NCBI GenBank assembly: GCA_046723645.1
Contig: JBKOUY010000108.1
Coordinates: forward strand, 1 to 43,437
Direction of reading: 5' to 3'
DNA: 43,437 nt
Origin: DASQUK01 sp046723645
GTDB lineage: Bacteria > Actinomycetota > Acidimicrobiia > Acidimicrobiales > VFJN01
Shown here in pieces: positions 30,831 through 38,633 of the stretch. The notes beneath the pieces were generated by a model that was not told the origin of the DNA, searched no databases, and saw nothing but the letters and a program-made list of their open reading frames with translations. The number at the start of each line of letters is the position of its first letter. Positions within the stretch are counted from its first letter, which is position 1. Both the position numbers and the translations under genes were made by a program.

Positions 30831-31130
30831 GTGGCCCTGACGCAGAGCCGCACTATCAACCTGTCCATCGAAAACGACGACTGGCGCGAGCACAGCGCCT
30901 GCCGTGACACCGACCCCGACCTGTTCTTCCCGGTCGGCACCACCGGTCCTGCGATCGAGCAGATCGAAACGGCCAAGAGCGTGTGCCGGCAGTGCGAGGT
31001 CCAGCGGGAGTGCCTGGAGTATGCGCTGGCCACCAACCAGGACAGTGGCATCTGGGGAGGCACCTCCGAGGAGGAGCGCCGGACGCTGCGCCGCCAGTGG
31101 GTGGCCCGCCACCGCCGCGCCGCTTCCTGA
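30831..31130 (+). CDS. whiB1: WhiB1-like transcription factor
   Basis: 99-aa WhiB-family protein that should bind a 4Fe-4S cluster reacting with nitric oxide or oxygen. Cluster ligands are Cys24, Cys52, Cys55 and Cys61. DPDLFFPVG, QDSGIWGG and the basic C-terminus match M. tuberculosis WhiB1 closely. The GTG at 30831 has GGAGG 4 nt upstream. The neighbour is a PdtaS-like kinase gene, as in mycobacteria (Rv3219-Rv3220c), which supports the orthology. In mycobacteria WhiB1 is essential and binds the housekeeping sigma factor. Confidence 0.92.
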   Translation: MALTQSRTINLSIENDDWREHSACRDTDPDLFFPVGTTGPAIEQIETAKSVCRQCEVQRECLEYALATNQDSGIWGGTSEEERRTLRRQWVARHRRAAS

Positions 31131-31203
31131 CCCGTCGTCGTTCGCACTGCCTGCAGGGGCTGCTGGGGCGGCCGGAACTGGGGATGACCGGCCATCGGAT
31201 CGA

Positions 31204-32733
31204 TCACAGCGACATCGGTCGCGTGTGATCGAGGTCGTCGTCGCGCGTCGCGTCGACGGCCACGCTGAGCGCGACCTCGGTTCCCGGCCGGTCGCCGTTT
31301 CCGCGGCCGGGGGAGATCGAGATCTCGCCGGCCAGGTCGCCGGTCACCAGCGTCCTCACTATCGACAGGCCGAGGCCGGTGGACTGTTCGAGCCGGAACC
31401 CGGGCGGGAGGCCCACGCCGTCGTCGGCGACCCGGAGGCGCAGCACGCGCCCGTCGCGGGCGATCTCCACCCGCACGCGCCCCGGCGTGCCGGTCAGGTC
31501 GACCTCGGGCGGGTACGCGTGGTCCACGGCGTTCTGCAGTAGCTCGTTGAGCACCACCGCCAACGGGGTGGCGATGCCGGCCGGAAGGATGCCGCCGTCG
31601 CCGTCGACGTCGAAGCGGATGGGATGCTCGGGCGAGATCATGCTGTCGGCGACCATCGCCACCACCGGCTTCACGATGTCGACGAACGGCACGTCGTCGC
31701 CGGCCTCGCGGGACAGGATCTCGTGCACGAGCGCGATCGAGCGGATGCGCCGCACCGACTCCTCGATGGCGGTCTTGGCCTCGCCCCGTGCCAGCCGCCG
31801 GCCCTGCAGGCGCAGCAACGACGAGATGGTCTGCAGGTTGTTCTTCACCCGGTGGTGGATCTCCCGGATGGTCGCGTCCTTAGACAGCAGCAGCAGGTCG
31901 CGCCGGCGAAGCTCGGAGATGTCACGCAGCAGCACCACCGCGCCGGTGACCGCCCCCTGGTCCAGCAGCGGGATGCCCCGGATCAGCACGGTGATGTCGA
32001 CGCCGCGGGCCAGCTCCTCGGTCGCCGGCGTCCCGGTGTCGAACGCCGTGCGCACCACCGTCTCCTCGAGCCCCAGCTCCGAGAACCGCAGGCCCTCGGC
32101 ATTGGCGTGGACACCGAGGCGGTGCAGGGTGGACACGGCGTTGGGGGACGTGTATTCGACCCTCCCCGACGAGTCGAGGACGATGGCGCCGTCGCCGACC
32201 CGGGGCGCCTCCTCGCTCTCGGCATCGTCGGCGTCGAACGGGAACGCCCCGCTCGCGATCATGCGGGCGAAGCGGTTGAAGACGTCGACGTAGGTCCGTT
32301 CCAGCTCGCCGGGCTGGCGGCCGAACGCCGGCGCCGACTCGCGGGTGAGCACGCCCACGACCCGTCCCCGGTAGCGGATCGGGATGCACAGCACGCGCAC
32401 CCGCTCCTTGAGCGGGGAGATCACCATCTCGCCCTCGATGATCTCGCCCAGCCGGTAGGCGCGGGCGACCAGCGGCCTGTCCTCCTCCTCGAGGACGGTG
32501 CCCACCCAGTCGGCCCGGTAGACGGTCTGGGACGTGGTGGGGCGGACCTGTCCGAGCACGACGAACCGGTTGGTGCCGCCGTCCCGGGTCTCGCCCACCA
32601 CGCCGAACAGGAGCAGGTCGGCGAAGCAGAAGTCGGCCAGCAGCCCCCAGCTCGCGACGAGGCGCTGGACGTGCTCCACCGCGCCCGGGTCGAGGCGGGT
32701 GAAGAACCGGGCGAGCTCGGCGAGCGTGGCCAT
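31204..32733 (-). CDS. pdtaS: PdtaS-type sensor histidine kinase
   Basis: 509-aa soluble kinase with an N-terminal GAF-type domain (about 1-155), a PAS domain (about 175-280), HisKA_2 with the phospho-acceptor in REIHHRVKNNLQTI (His293/294) and a C-terminal ATPase domain. PdtaS in mycobacteria phosphorylates the ANTAR RNA-binding regulator PdtaR; no pdtaR gene lies in this window. The start at 32733 is chosen over 32775 because homologues begin MATLxELA. It is convergent with whiB1. Confidence 0.92.
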   Translation of the reverse strand: MATLAELARFFTRLDPGAVEHVQRLVASWGLLADFCFADLLLFGVVGETRDGGTNRFVVLGQVRPTTSQTVYRADWVGTVLEEEDRPLVARAYRLGEIIEGEMVISPLKERVRVLCIPIRYRGRVVGVLTRESAPAFGRQPGELERTYVDVFNRFARMIASGAFPFDADDAESEEAPRVGDGAIVLDSSGRVEYTSPNAVSTLHRLGVHANAEGLRFSELGLEETVVRTAFDTGTPATEELARGVDITVLIRGIPLLDQGAVTGAVVLLRDISELRRRDLLLLSKDATIREIHHRVKNNLQTISSLLRLQGRRLARGEAKTAIEESVRRIRSIALVHEILSREAGDDVPFVDIVKPVVAMVADSMISPEHPIRFDVDGDGGILPAGIATPLAVVLNELLQNAVDHAYPPEVDLTGTPGRVRVEIARDGRVLRLRVADDGVGLPPGFRLEQSTGLGLSIVRTLVTGDLAGEISISPGRGNGDRPGTEVALSVAVDATRDDDLDHTRPMSL

Positions 32734-32978
32734 CTGCCGATGATTCTGGCAGCGGACCGCCCCAACGCCCGCCATCGGCGGGGTTCGCCCAGCGGACCGG
32801 CGCGACCTCTACCGGACCGGGCGGCCCCCGACCACGACGGGGAACTGGCGGTCCGCCGCATCGCACGGCACGCGGGCCGTCGGCGGACCGGCGGACGGAT
32901 CACCCTCGAGGCGCTCGGCGCCGTGGGGTGCGTACTGCACGATGTACGCCTTGCGGACGGCGCCGGTGAGGTTGGGCG
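32734..32978. other. 245-bp gap with a 9-bp inverted repeat
   Basis: GGTCCGCCG (32850-32858) and CGGCGGACC (32881-32889) form a perfect stem around 22 nt. It lies after the ATPase operon and before pdtaS on the same strand, so it may terminate the operon. A possible 43-49 codon minus-strand frame (ending at 32809) begins without a good start or Shine-Dalgarno sequence and is not called. Confidence 0.4.
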
Positions 32979-34184
32979 CTACCGCCAGAGCCAGGAGCCC
33001 AGCTCCAGCAGGCCGGCGAGGTCGGTGATGTCGTGGTCGGCGTACGGGACGGTGGCCACCACGTCGGCCACCGCCGCCAGCTCGGCGCGTTGCTCGGCCT
33101 CGCGGGTGGCGACCACCTGGAAGTTGAGGAAGCTCTCCCCCACCTCGGCCAGGACCCGCGCGAGCTGGTCCGGGGTGCCGATGCCCGCGCCCCCGACGGC
33201 CCCGGTCACGGCCTTGGCCAGTCCCGCCGGATCGGCCGACATGCGCTGGGCCACGGCCGCGGCGTCCCGGTCGCCGAACCACTCGGGCAGCACCTTGTTG
33301 AGCACCACGGCGCCGAGCGGCAGTTTGCGCTCCGACAGCGCGTCGACGAAGAACTCGGTCTCCCGGACCGGCGACGGCTCCAGCGTCGACACGACGACGA
33401 ACGTCGTGCGCTTGTCGGACAGGGTGCGAGTGACCGCCCTGGCCCGCTCGACGAAGCCGTCGTACATGGTCTGGAACAGCAGGAAGAACTCGGCGATGTC
33501 CTGCAGGAACTGCGAGCCGAGGATGCGGTCGGCCACCGTGTAGAACGGCTTCGACGCCATCGTGAACACCCGGCTCCGGGCGGGCACCGTGAGCCAGCGA
33601 AGCAGCCGGCTGGAGAAGAAGTCGGCCATGCGTTCCGGGGCTTCCAGGAAGTCGATCGCGTTCCGGGTCGGCGGCGTGTCGACGAGGATCAGGTCGTAGC
33701 GACCCGAGGCGTGGATCTCGTACAGCCGCTCCATGGCGATGTAGTCGTGGCTCTGCACGAACCGGCTCGTGATGTTGTCGTAGAGCGGGTTGGCGAGGAT
33801 GGCGTCGCGGGCCGCCGCGTCGGGGGCGTGGACCCGCACCAGCTCGTCCCACGACTGCTTGGTGTCGAGCATCGCCGCCCACAGCTCGCCCCTGGGCTCG
33901 GAGACGCCGGCGGCGGCGAACTCCTCCGGCCGGATCCGGGTCTCCACGTTGCCGAAGCGCTCCAGCCCGAGCGCGTTGGCCAGCCGCCGGGCCGGGTCCA
34001 CGGTGATCACCAGGACCTTGCCGCCCAGGTGGGCCGCCGCCATGGCCGCGGCGGCCGCCGCAATCGTGGTCTTCCCGACGCCACCCGATCCGCAGCAGAT
34101 GACGATCTCCTTGGAGGCCAGCAGCGGCTCGAGCGACGACGTGCCCTCGAGCGCCCGGCCCTGGCGCGACTGACGCGCCGCCAT
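32979..34184 (-). CDS. ArsA/GET3-like ATPase, second of a pair
   Basis: 401-aa P-loop ATPase of the anion-transporting ArsA/GET3 family. The deviant Walker A GSGGVGKTT is at 32-40; the switch region DTPPTRNAIDFL is conserved. It resembles M. tuberculosis Rv3680. The ATG overlaps the TGA of the upstream ATPase gene by one base (TGATG), so the two subunits are probably made in a fixed ratio and may form a heterodimer. No arsenite pump gene is present; a role in membrane-protein handling or redox stress is inferred. Confidence 0.9.
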   Translation of the reverse strand: MAARQSRQGRALEGTSSLEPLLASKEIVICCGSGGVGKTTIAAAAAAMAAAHLGGKVLVITVDPARRLANALGLERFGNVETRIRPEEFAAAGVSEPRGELWAAMLDTKQSWDELVRVHAPDAAARDAILANPLYDNITSRFVQSHDYIAMERLYEIHASGRYDLILVDTPPTRNAIDFLEAPERMADFFSSRLLRWLTVPARSRVFTMASKPFYTVADRILGSQFLQDIAEFFLLFQTMYDGFVERARAVTRTLSDKRTTFVVVSTLEPSPVRETEFFVDALSERKLPLGAVVLNKVLPEWFGDRDAAAVAQRMSADPAGLAKAVTGAVGGAGIGTPDQLARVLAEVGESFLNFQVVATREAEQRAELAAVADVVATVPYADHDITDLAGLLELGSWLWR

Positions 34185-35191
34185 CAGTAGCCCAGCTCCG
34201 CGCCCAGGGCCTCGGCGATCTGGCGGGTGGCCCGCACGCCGTGGCTGCGCTGGAACAGCTCGGGCACGTACAACAGCTGCGTTCCCCGCGGCAGGCCCTC
34301 GCGCAGCGCGCCGAGGTGCTCGGCCCTCGTCCTCCGGAGCTTCACCGCCAGGTCGGCGCCGTCGAGCAGCGGCTCCACGGCCCCCGGCCCCGCGCCCGAG
34401 CGGGGGGCACCGACGGCCGCCGCCAGGGCCTCCGTGCGGTCGGGGCGCTGGAGCTCCCGGAAGATCTTCTCCTCGCCCCGCGTGAACAACTCGGGCAGGA
34501 CCCGGTTCACCACCACCCCCGCCAGGTCGACCACGGTGTTCTCCCGCAGCCGGGCGGCGAGCTCGAGCGTCTCGTTCACCGGCATCTCCTCGGGCGTGGC
34601 CACCACCAGCACCCCGGTCCGCGCGGGATCACGGAGGATGTCGAGCATCCACCCGGTCTGGTCCCGCACCATGCCCACCTTCACCAGGTCGTTGATGGCC
34701 TCTGGGGCGGCGAGCTGGCCGACGATGTGCCCGGACGCCGGCGCGTCCACGACGACCAGGTCGTAGTGGCGCTCCCGCACCTCGTAGCAGAGCTTGCCGA
34801 CCGTGAGGATCTCCTTGACCCCGGGCGCGGCGTTCGCCACGAAGTCGAACGTGCGGGCGAGCGGCCCGAGCCTGGCGAGCAGGGGCAGCTTGAGCTGGAG
34901 GCGGAGGTACTCCTTGAGCGACGCCTCGGTGTCCATCGTCATGGCCCACAGGCCGGGCGCGATCTCGCGCTCGCGAAACTGCGTCGGGGCGGTCTCGAAG
35001 GCGCCGGCCAGGTCTCCCTTGGCGTCGACCTCGCACAGCAGCGTGCGCTGGCCCCGCGAGGCCGCCAGCGACCCCAGGGCCGCGGCGATCGACGTCTTGC
35101 CGACACCGCCCTTGCCGGTCACGAACAGCAGGCGGCGGTCGAGCAGGTCGGCGGGCGGGTCGGGCGGGGCCACCTGACCCGCTGGAGTCAC
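34184..35191 (-). CDS. ArsA/GET3-like ATPase, first of a pair
   Basis: 335-aa P-loop ATPase resembling Rv3679 of M. tuberculosis. Walker A is GKGGVGKTS (26-34), followed by the conserved VDAPASGH switch. The GTG start at 35191 lies 4 bp after the DUF3107 stop. The order DUF3107-ATPase-ATPase with such spacing indicates one operon. The two ATPases differ clearly in sequence, so they are ancient paralogues rather than a recent duplication. Confidence 0.9.
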   Translation of the reverse strand: MTPAGQVAPPDPPADLLDRRLLFVTGKGGVGKTSIAAALGSLAASRGQRTLLCEVDAKGDLAGAFETAPTQFREREIAPGLWAMTMDTEASLKEYLRLQLKLPLLARLGPLARTFDFVANAAPGVKEILTVGKLCYEVRERHYDLVVVDAPASGHIVGQLAAPEAINDLVKVGMVRDQTGWMLDILRDPARTGVLVVATPEEMPVNETLELAARLRENTVVDLAGVVVNRVLPELFTRGEEKIFRELQRPDRTEALAAAVGAPRSGAGPGAVEPLLDGADLAVKLRRTRAEHLGALREGLPRGTQLLYVPELFQRSHGVRATRQIAEALGAELGY

Positions 35192-35195
35192 CGCG

Positions 35196-35426
35196 CTAAC
35201 CGCCGAACCCGATCCGGCGGGCCATCGCGGGGCTGCCGATCTCGACGTAGGCGACCTTGTCGACCGGCACCCCGAACTGCCGGCCGCGACGGTCGGTCAG
35301 CCACAGGGTGCCGCCGTCCTTGAACGCGGCGTCGATGTGTTCGCGCACCGCGTCCGCGTCGGTCTCGTCGGCCAGGATCACCTCGAGCTCCTTCGGCGAG
35401 CTCCTCACCCCGATGCGGACGTCCAC
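35196..35426 (-). CDS. DUF3107 family protein
   Basis: 76-aa actinobacterial protein of unknown function with MDVRIGVRSSPKELEV at the start and AYVEIG…RRIGFG at the end, both typical of DUF3107. It is probably a small beta-rich fold. The GTG at 35426 has a strong AGGAGG 6 nt upstream. It leads the ATPase operon, so it may assist those proteins (inference from spacing only). Confidence 0.9.
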   Translation of the reverse strand: MDVRIGVRSSPKELEVILADETDADAVREHIDAAFKDGGTLWLTDRRGRQFGVPVDKVAYVEIGSPAMARRIGFGG

Positions 35427-35508
35427 GTGCTTCCTCCTGAAATCGAGCGGCCGTCATCGTATGGGGACGGTGGGCCCGACGGCGACGTGGAGGCGAAGTG
35501 GTGACCGC

Positions 35509-36294
35509 TCAGCTCGGCCACTCGCGACGCTCGCGGCGTCCTTCCCCTGAAGGGCCGTCCCACCCCGGAGGGGTCCCGTATTCCTCGCGAGCCAACCAGC
35601 GCGACTGTCGCTGCCGTCTGCCACCGCTGCCATCGACGGTCGGGGCAGCGGCCCAGGTCATCTCCCTCGCCCAGTGGGGGTGGCGGTCCTCGGCCCAGCG
35701 ACGCGTCACCCGCCCCGTGATCATGCCCCGCAGCGACACGCGGTCGGCCAGCGCGAAGCCGATGTGGCCGGCGACGATCAGCCACGTGGCGATAGCGGTC
35801 CAGTCGTGGACGAAGGTGGCGCCCGTGCGCCATTCGAGGGGGAAGGGCTCGAACCAGCGCATGATGTAGCCGGAGGCGAGCATCACGGGGATCATCCCGG
35901 CGATGAAGGCGGCGTTGGCCTTCTGCCCGGCGTTGAACTTCCCCACCCGCTCGCGGCCTTCGAACCCCCGGGTCCACAGCCATCGGCGGTCGGCCCGCGA
36001 CCAGCGTGACAGCCGGCGGATGTCGGCCCGCACCGGATCGCGCCAGCGGCCCAGGTAGGCCAGGATCAGCGGCACCGGCATCGTTAGGCCGGCGATCACG
36101 TGCACGTCCTTCACCAGCGTCCTCCGCCCGACCAGGGTGCTCAGGGACCCGACGTAGAGGACGAGCCCGGTCACCGCACACGTGAGCACGGCAGCGGCGG
36201 TGGCCCAATGCAGCGCCCGCTCGGCCGGCGTGAACCGGTCGAGGAGCGCTTCGCCGGTCGCGTCGGGCGGTGCGGCCCTAGACCGGTTCGTCAT
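35509..36294 (-). CDS. cytochrome b561-type membrane subunit
   Basis: 261-aa di-haem cytochrome b of the formate-dehydrogenase-gamma / cytochrome b561 type. Four membrane helices carry His residues suited to haem binding (ERALHWAT, VKDVHVIAG, FVHDWTAI, VAGHIGFAL). The C-terminal 70 aa are hydrophilic and cytoplasmic. Its start lies within the end of the molybdoenzyme gene (17-bp overlap), so the two should form an enzyme-membrane anchor pair exchanging electrons with the quinone pool. Confidence 0.87.
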   Translation of the reverse strand: MTNRSRAAPPDATGEALLDRFTPAERALHWATAAAVLTCAVTGLVLYVGSLSTLVGRRTLVKDVHVIAGLTMPVPLILAYLGRWRDPVRADIRRLSRWSRADRRWLWTRGFEGRERVGKFNAGQKANAAFIAGMIPVMLASGYIMRWFEPFPLEWRTGATFVHDWTAIATWLIVAGHIGFALADRVSLRGMITGRVTRRWAEDRHPHWAREMTWAAAPTVDGSGGRRQRQSRWLAREEYGTPPGWDGPSGEGRRERREWPS

Positions 36295-37021
36295 CGCGGC
36301 CGTTGGACTTGCCGATCCAGGCGTCGACGTCGTAGCCCCGCTCCTCCCAGTAGCCGGGATCGAGTTCGTTGACCAGCTCGATGCGCTCCAGCCACTTGAG
36401 GGACTTGTAGCCGTACATCGGGGCTACGTAGAGACGAACCGGGCCGCCGTGCTCCCTGGTCACGGGGCCGCCCTGCATCTCGTGGGCCACGAGTACGTCG
36501 TCGCGCCGAGCCTGATCGAGGGTGAGGCTCTCGTAGTAGACGCCGTCGAACGACTCGAAGCGCAGGTGGGTGGCACCGGCTTGCACGCCGGCCTCGTCGA
36601 GCAGCTTGGACAGCTTCACCCCCTGCCATGGCACGTCGGCCACCCTCCAGCCGACCACACACTGGAAGTCCCGCACCAGGTCGGTCTGGGGGCGGCTGCG
36701 TAGATCGTCGAGGCTCAGCTCTAGCGGCCGGTCAACAAGGCCATCGACCTTGAGGCGGTATTCGGCGTCGCTGCGCGCGGGCAGGTGGCCGACCACCGAG
36801 TAGATGCGAAACCTGCCGGCCGTGGGGACGAACGAGGTGAGCCCGGTCGGATCGTTCTGCGTGAGCGGCCGCAACCACCGCTCGACGTGTCCCTGCACGC
36901 TGTCGCCGAAGAGGATGCCGAGCGCGCCCAAGCCCATCATGCCGAGCACCACGCGCCGGCCGATCGGTGTTCCCCCGCTGTGGTCGGGCTCGACCCGGGC
37001 GGGGCCCGGGACTTCGCGCAT
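36278..37021 (-). CDS. Tat-exported molybdopterin oxidoreductase (sulfite-oxidase fold)
   Basis: 247-aa molybdoenzyme of the sulfite oxidase / MsrP (YedY) fold. A short Tat-like signal is present (IGRRVVLGMMGLGALG, Arg22-23). The molybdenum ligand is Cys121 in DFQCVVGW, and the C-terminal HGGPVRLYVAPMYGYKSLKW is conserved. The usual YedZ partner is replaced by a cytochrome b561-type protein overlapping by 17 bp. The natural substrate is unknown. The start is supported by a TAGCCT box 7 nt upstream; the longer upstream frame lacks family features. Confidence 0.88.
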   Translation of the reverse strand: MREVPGPARVEPDHSGGTPIGRRVVLGMMGLGALGILFGDSVQGHVERWLRPLTQNDPTGLTSFVPTAGRFRIYSVVGHLPARSDAEYRLKVDGLVDRPLELSLDDLRSRPQTDLVRDFQCVVGWRVADVPWQGVKLSKLLDEAGVQAGATHLRFESFDGVYYESLTLDQARRDDVLVAHEMQGGPVTREHGGPVRLYVAPMYGYKSLKWLERIELVNELDPGYWEERGYDVDAWIGKSNGRDDEPV

Positions 37022-37028
37022 CGCTATG

Positions 37029-37034
37029 AGGCTA
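37029..37034 (-). promoter_or_regulatory. predicted -10 box, leaderless molybdoenzyme gene
   Basis: Minus-strand TAGCCT is 7 nt before the ATG at 37021, with no Shine-Dalgarno sequence. Confidence 0.5.
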
Positions 37035-37412
37035 CGCCTCCGAGCCGGCGCGTGGTGGTCGGCCGGCCGCCGGCTGCGGCGGCGCCGGTGCGCGGCGGTC
37101 GCGGACCCGGTCGCGCAGCCGGGCCAGGCGGTCGTCCCAGCGCCGGCCGGTCTGTTCGGCCCAGGCCGCCAGGTCCTCGAGGGGCGCGCCGACGGCAACG
37201 AAGTGCGTCTCACGGCCGGCGCGATCCGCGACCACCAGCCCGGCGTCCCGCAGCAGGCCGAGGTGCTTGGCCACGGCCTGGCGGCTGATCGGTAGCCCGT
37301 CCGACAGCGCCGTGGCCGTCACCGGGCCCCGTTCGGCGACGGCGCGGAGAATCGACCGCCGGGTGGGGTCGGCGAGCGCCGCGAACACCGCGTCGCTCGG
37401 CTCTCGCGCCAT
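37032..37412 (-). CDS. ArsR-family transcriptional regulator
   Basis: 126-aa winged-helix repressor. The motif DAVFAALADPTRRSILRAVAERG and the recognition helix region ISRQAVAKHLGLL are typical of the ArsR type often paired with SRPBCC genes. No metal-binding Cys motif (such as CxCxxC) is present, so it is not a classic metal sensor. It follows the SRPBCC gene by 20 bp. The pair diverges from clpP, and two equal dyads in the shared promoter region are likely binding sites. Confidence 0.88.
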   Translation of the reverse strand: MAREPSDAVFAALADPTRRSILRAVAERGPVTATALSDGLPISRQAVAKHLGLLRDAGLVVADRAGRETHFVAVGAPLEDLAAWAEQTGRRWDDRLARLRDRVRDRRAPAPPQPAAGRPPRAGSEA

Positions 37413-37432
37413 GACCCGGTTGGCCGGCGAGG

Positions 37433-37870
37433 TCAGCCGACGAGCACCCCGGCCGCCACGAACAGCAGCTCGAGGCCGAGCACGCGGTACGACCACAGGT
37501 CGCCGGCCCGGAGCGTGGCCGGCCCCGGGCGAACGGACGCCTCGGCGACGCCCACTCGCGTCAGGGCGAGCGTCTCCGTGACCGTGACCCGGGTGCCGGC
37601 GGCGGTCGGCGCCAGCACGATCTCGACGGTGGAGGCGCCGGCCTCGTCGTCGGGCTGCCACCACGTCCAGACCAGGCGGTGGCCGTCGTCGACCTCGTCG
37701 AGCCGCAGCTCCCGCGAGCGGGCGTCGTCGTCGTCGAGCCACAGGGCTCGCAGCTCGGGCTCGGCCAGGGCGGACCACACCTCCTCGGTGGCGGCCTCGA
37801 CCTCGACCTCCCGCGTCACGCGGCCGCCCGAGTCCGTGACGGCCGATGCATCAGGCGTCTCGTCGTTCAT
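37433..37870 (-). CDS. SRPBCC (AHSA1-like) domain protein
   Basis: 145-aa START-like lipid/ligand-binding domain protein. The N-terminus VTREVEVEAATEEVWSALAEPELRALWL and the middle segment RLVWTWW are typical. Its ligand is unknown; with the adjacent ArsR gene it may serve as a sensor or a binding protein for the inducer (inference). The ATG at 37870 lies 7 nt after TAGAGT, again a leaderless arrangement. The hydrophobic end (LELLFVAAGVLVG) is short for a membrane helix. Confidence 0.82.
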   Translation of the reverse strand: MNDETPDASAVTDSGGRVTREVEVEAATEEVWSALAEPELRALWLDDDDARSRELRLDEVDDGHRLVWTWWQPDDEAGASTVEIVLAPTAAGTRVTVTETLALTRVGVAEASVRPGPATLRAGDLWSYRVLGLELLFVAAGVLVG

Positions 37871-37874
37871 ACCC

Positions 37875-37938
37875 GCAACTCTACAGTTGCGAATTCGGAT
37901 CGGCGGCCCTAGCGTGCAACACGCAACCAAACAGTTGC
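37875..37938. promoter_or_regulatory. twin operator in divergent SRPBCC/arsR-clpP promoter region
   Basis: GCAAC-N6-GTTGC occurs twice (37875-37890 and 37923-37938), with centres 48 bp apart. The first copy overlaps the minus-strand -10 TAGAGT (37878-37883, 7 nt from the SRPBCC ATG) and the plus-strand -35 TTGCGA (37887-37892). The plus-strand -10 is TAGCGT (37910-37915), 17 bp away. The second copy lies just after the expected clpP transcription start. The ArsR protein is the likely binder. Confidence 0.65.
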
Positions 37939-37962
37939 GCCTACGAATCCGGAGGCCCACCC

Positions 37963-38595
37963 ATGCTCGTCCCCACCGTCATCGAGACCAGCAACCGTGG
38001 CGAACGCGCCTACGACATCTACTCCCGCCTGCTCAAGGACCGGATCGTGTTCCTGGGCGGCCCGCTCGACGAGACGGTGGCCAACCTGATCATCGCCCAG
38101 CTGCTCCACCTCGAGGGCGAGGACATCGACCGACCCGTCAACCTCTACATCAACTCGCCCGGCGGCGACATGACGGCGCTGTTCGCCGTCTACGACGCGA
38201 TGCAGTTCCTCGGCCCGCCGATCCACACCGTGTGCGTCGGGCAGGCCGCCTCGGCTGCGGCCGTGCTGCTCGCGGCCGGGGAACCGGGGCACCGCTCGGC
38301 GCTGCCCAACGCCCGCATCCTGATCCACCAGCCGCACGGTGGCGCCCAGGGCCAGTCGGTGGACATGGAGATCGCCGTGCGGGAGATGGTGACCATGCGG
38401 GAGCGGATGGTCGACGTGCTGACCGAGCGAACCGGTCAGCCCCGCGAGCGGATCCAGGCGGACATCGACCGCGACTTCATCCTGCGGGGCCAGGACGCCG
38501 TGGACTACGGGCTCGTCGACGACATCATCGAGCACCGCAAGCCGCGTCCCGTGGCCGCATTCCACCCGGCCGAGGTTGCCGCCGCGGGCGCCTGA
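37963..38595 (+). CDS. clpP: ATP-dependent Clp protease proteolytic subunit
   Basis: 210-aa ClpP serine protease subunit, which forms a tetradecameric chamber fed by ClpX or ClpC. Catalytic residues are Ser97 (GQAAS), His122 (LIHQP) and Asp171 (DRDF). The usual GQAASMGA is GQAASAAA here, a small change next to the nucleophile. No clpX or second clpP lies nearby, so this is a solitary and perhaps accessory copy. GGAGG is 7 nt before the ATG. Its promoter carries the twin dyad shared with the arsR side. Confidence 0.93.
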   Translation: MLVPTVIETSNRGERAYDIYSRLLKDRIVFLGGPLDETVANLIIAQLLHLEGEDIDRPVNLYINSPGGDMTALFAVYDAMQFLGPPIHTVCVGQAASAAAVLLAAGEPGHRSALPNARILIHQPHGGAQGQSVDMEIAVREMVTMRERMVDVLTERTGQPRERIQADIDRDFILRGQDAVDYGLVDDIIEHRKPRPVAAFHPAEVAAAGA

Positions 38596-38633
38596 TTGGC
38601 CCATGCCGCCGGGGCGGCGGGCAGACTTGCCCG

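Noticed and set aside
32809..32958. Possible small protein of 43-49 aa after the ATPase operon
   Set aside because: The best start is internal, there is no Shine-Dalgarno sequence or -10 box, and a 9-bp hairpin runs through the frame.
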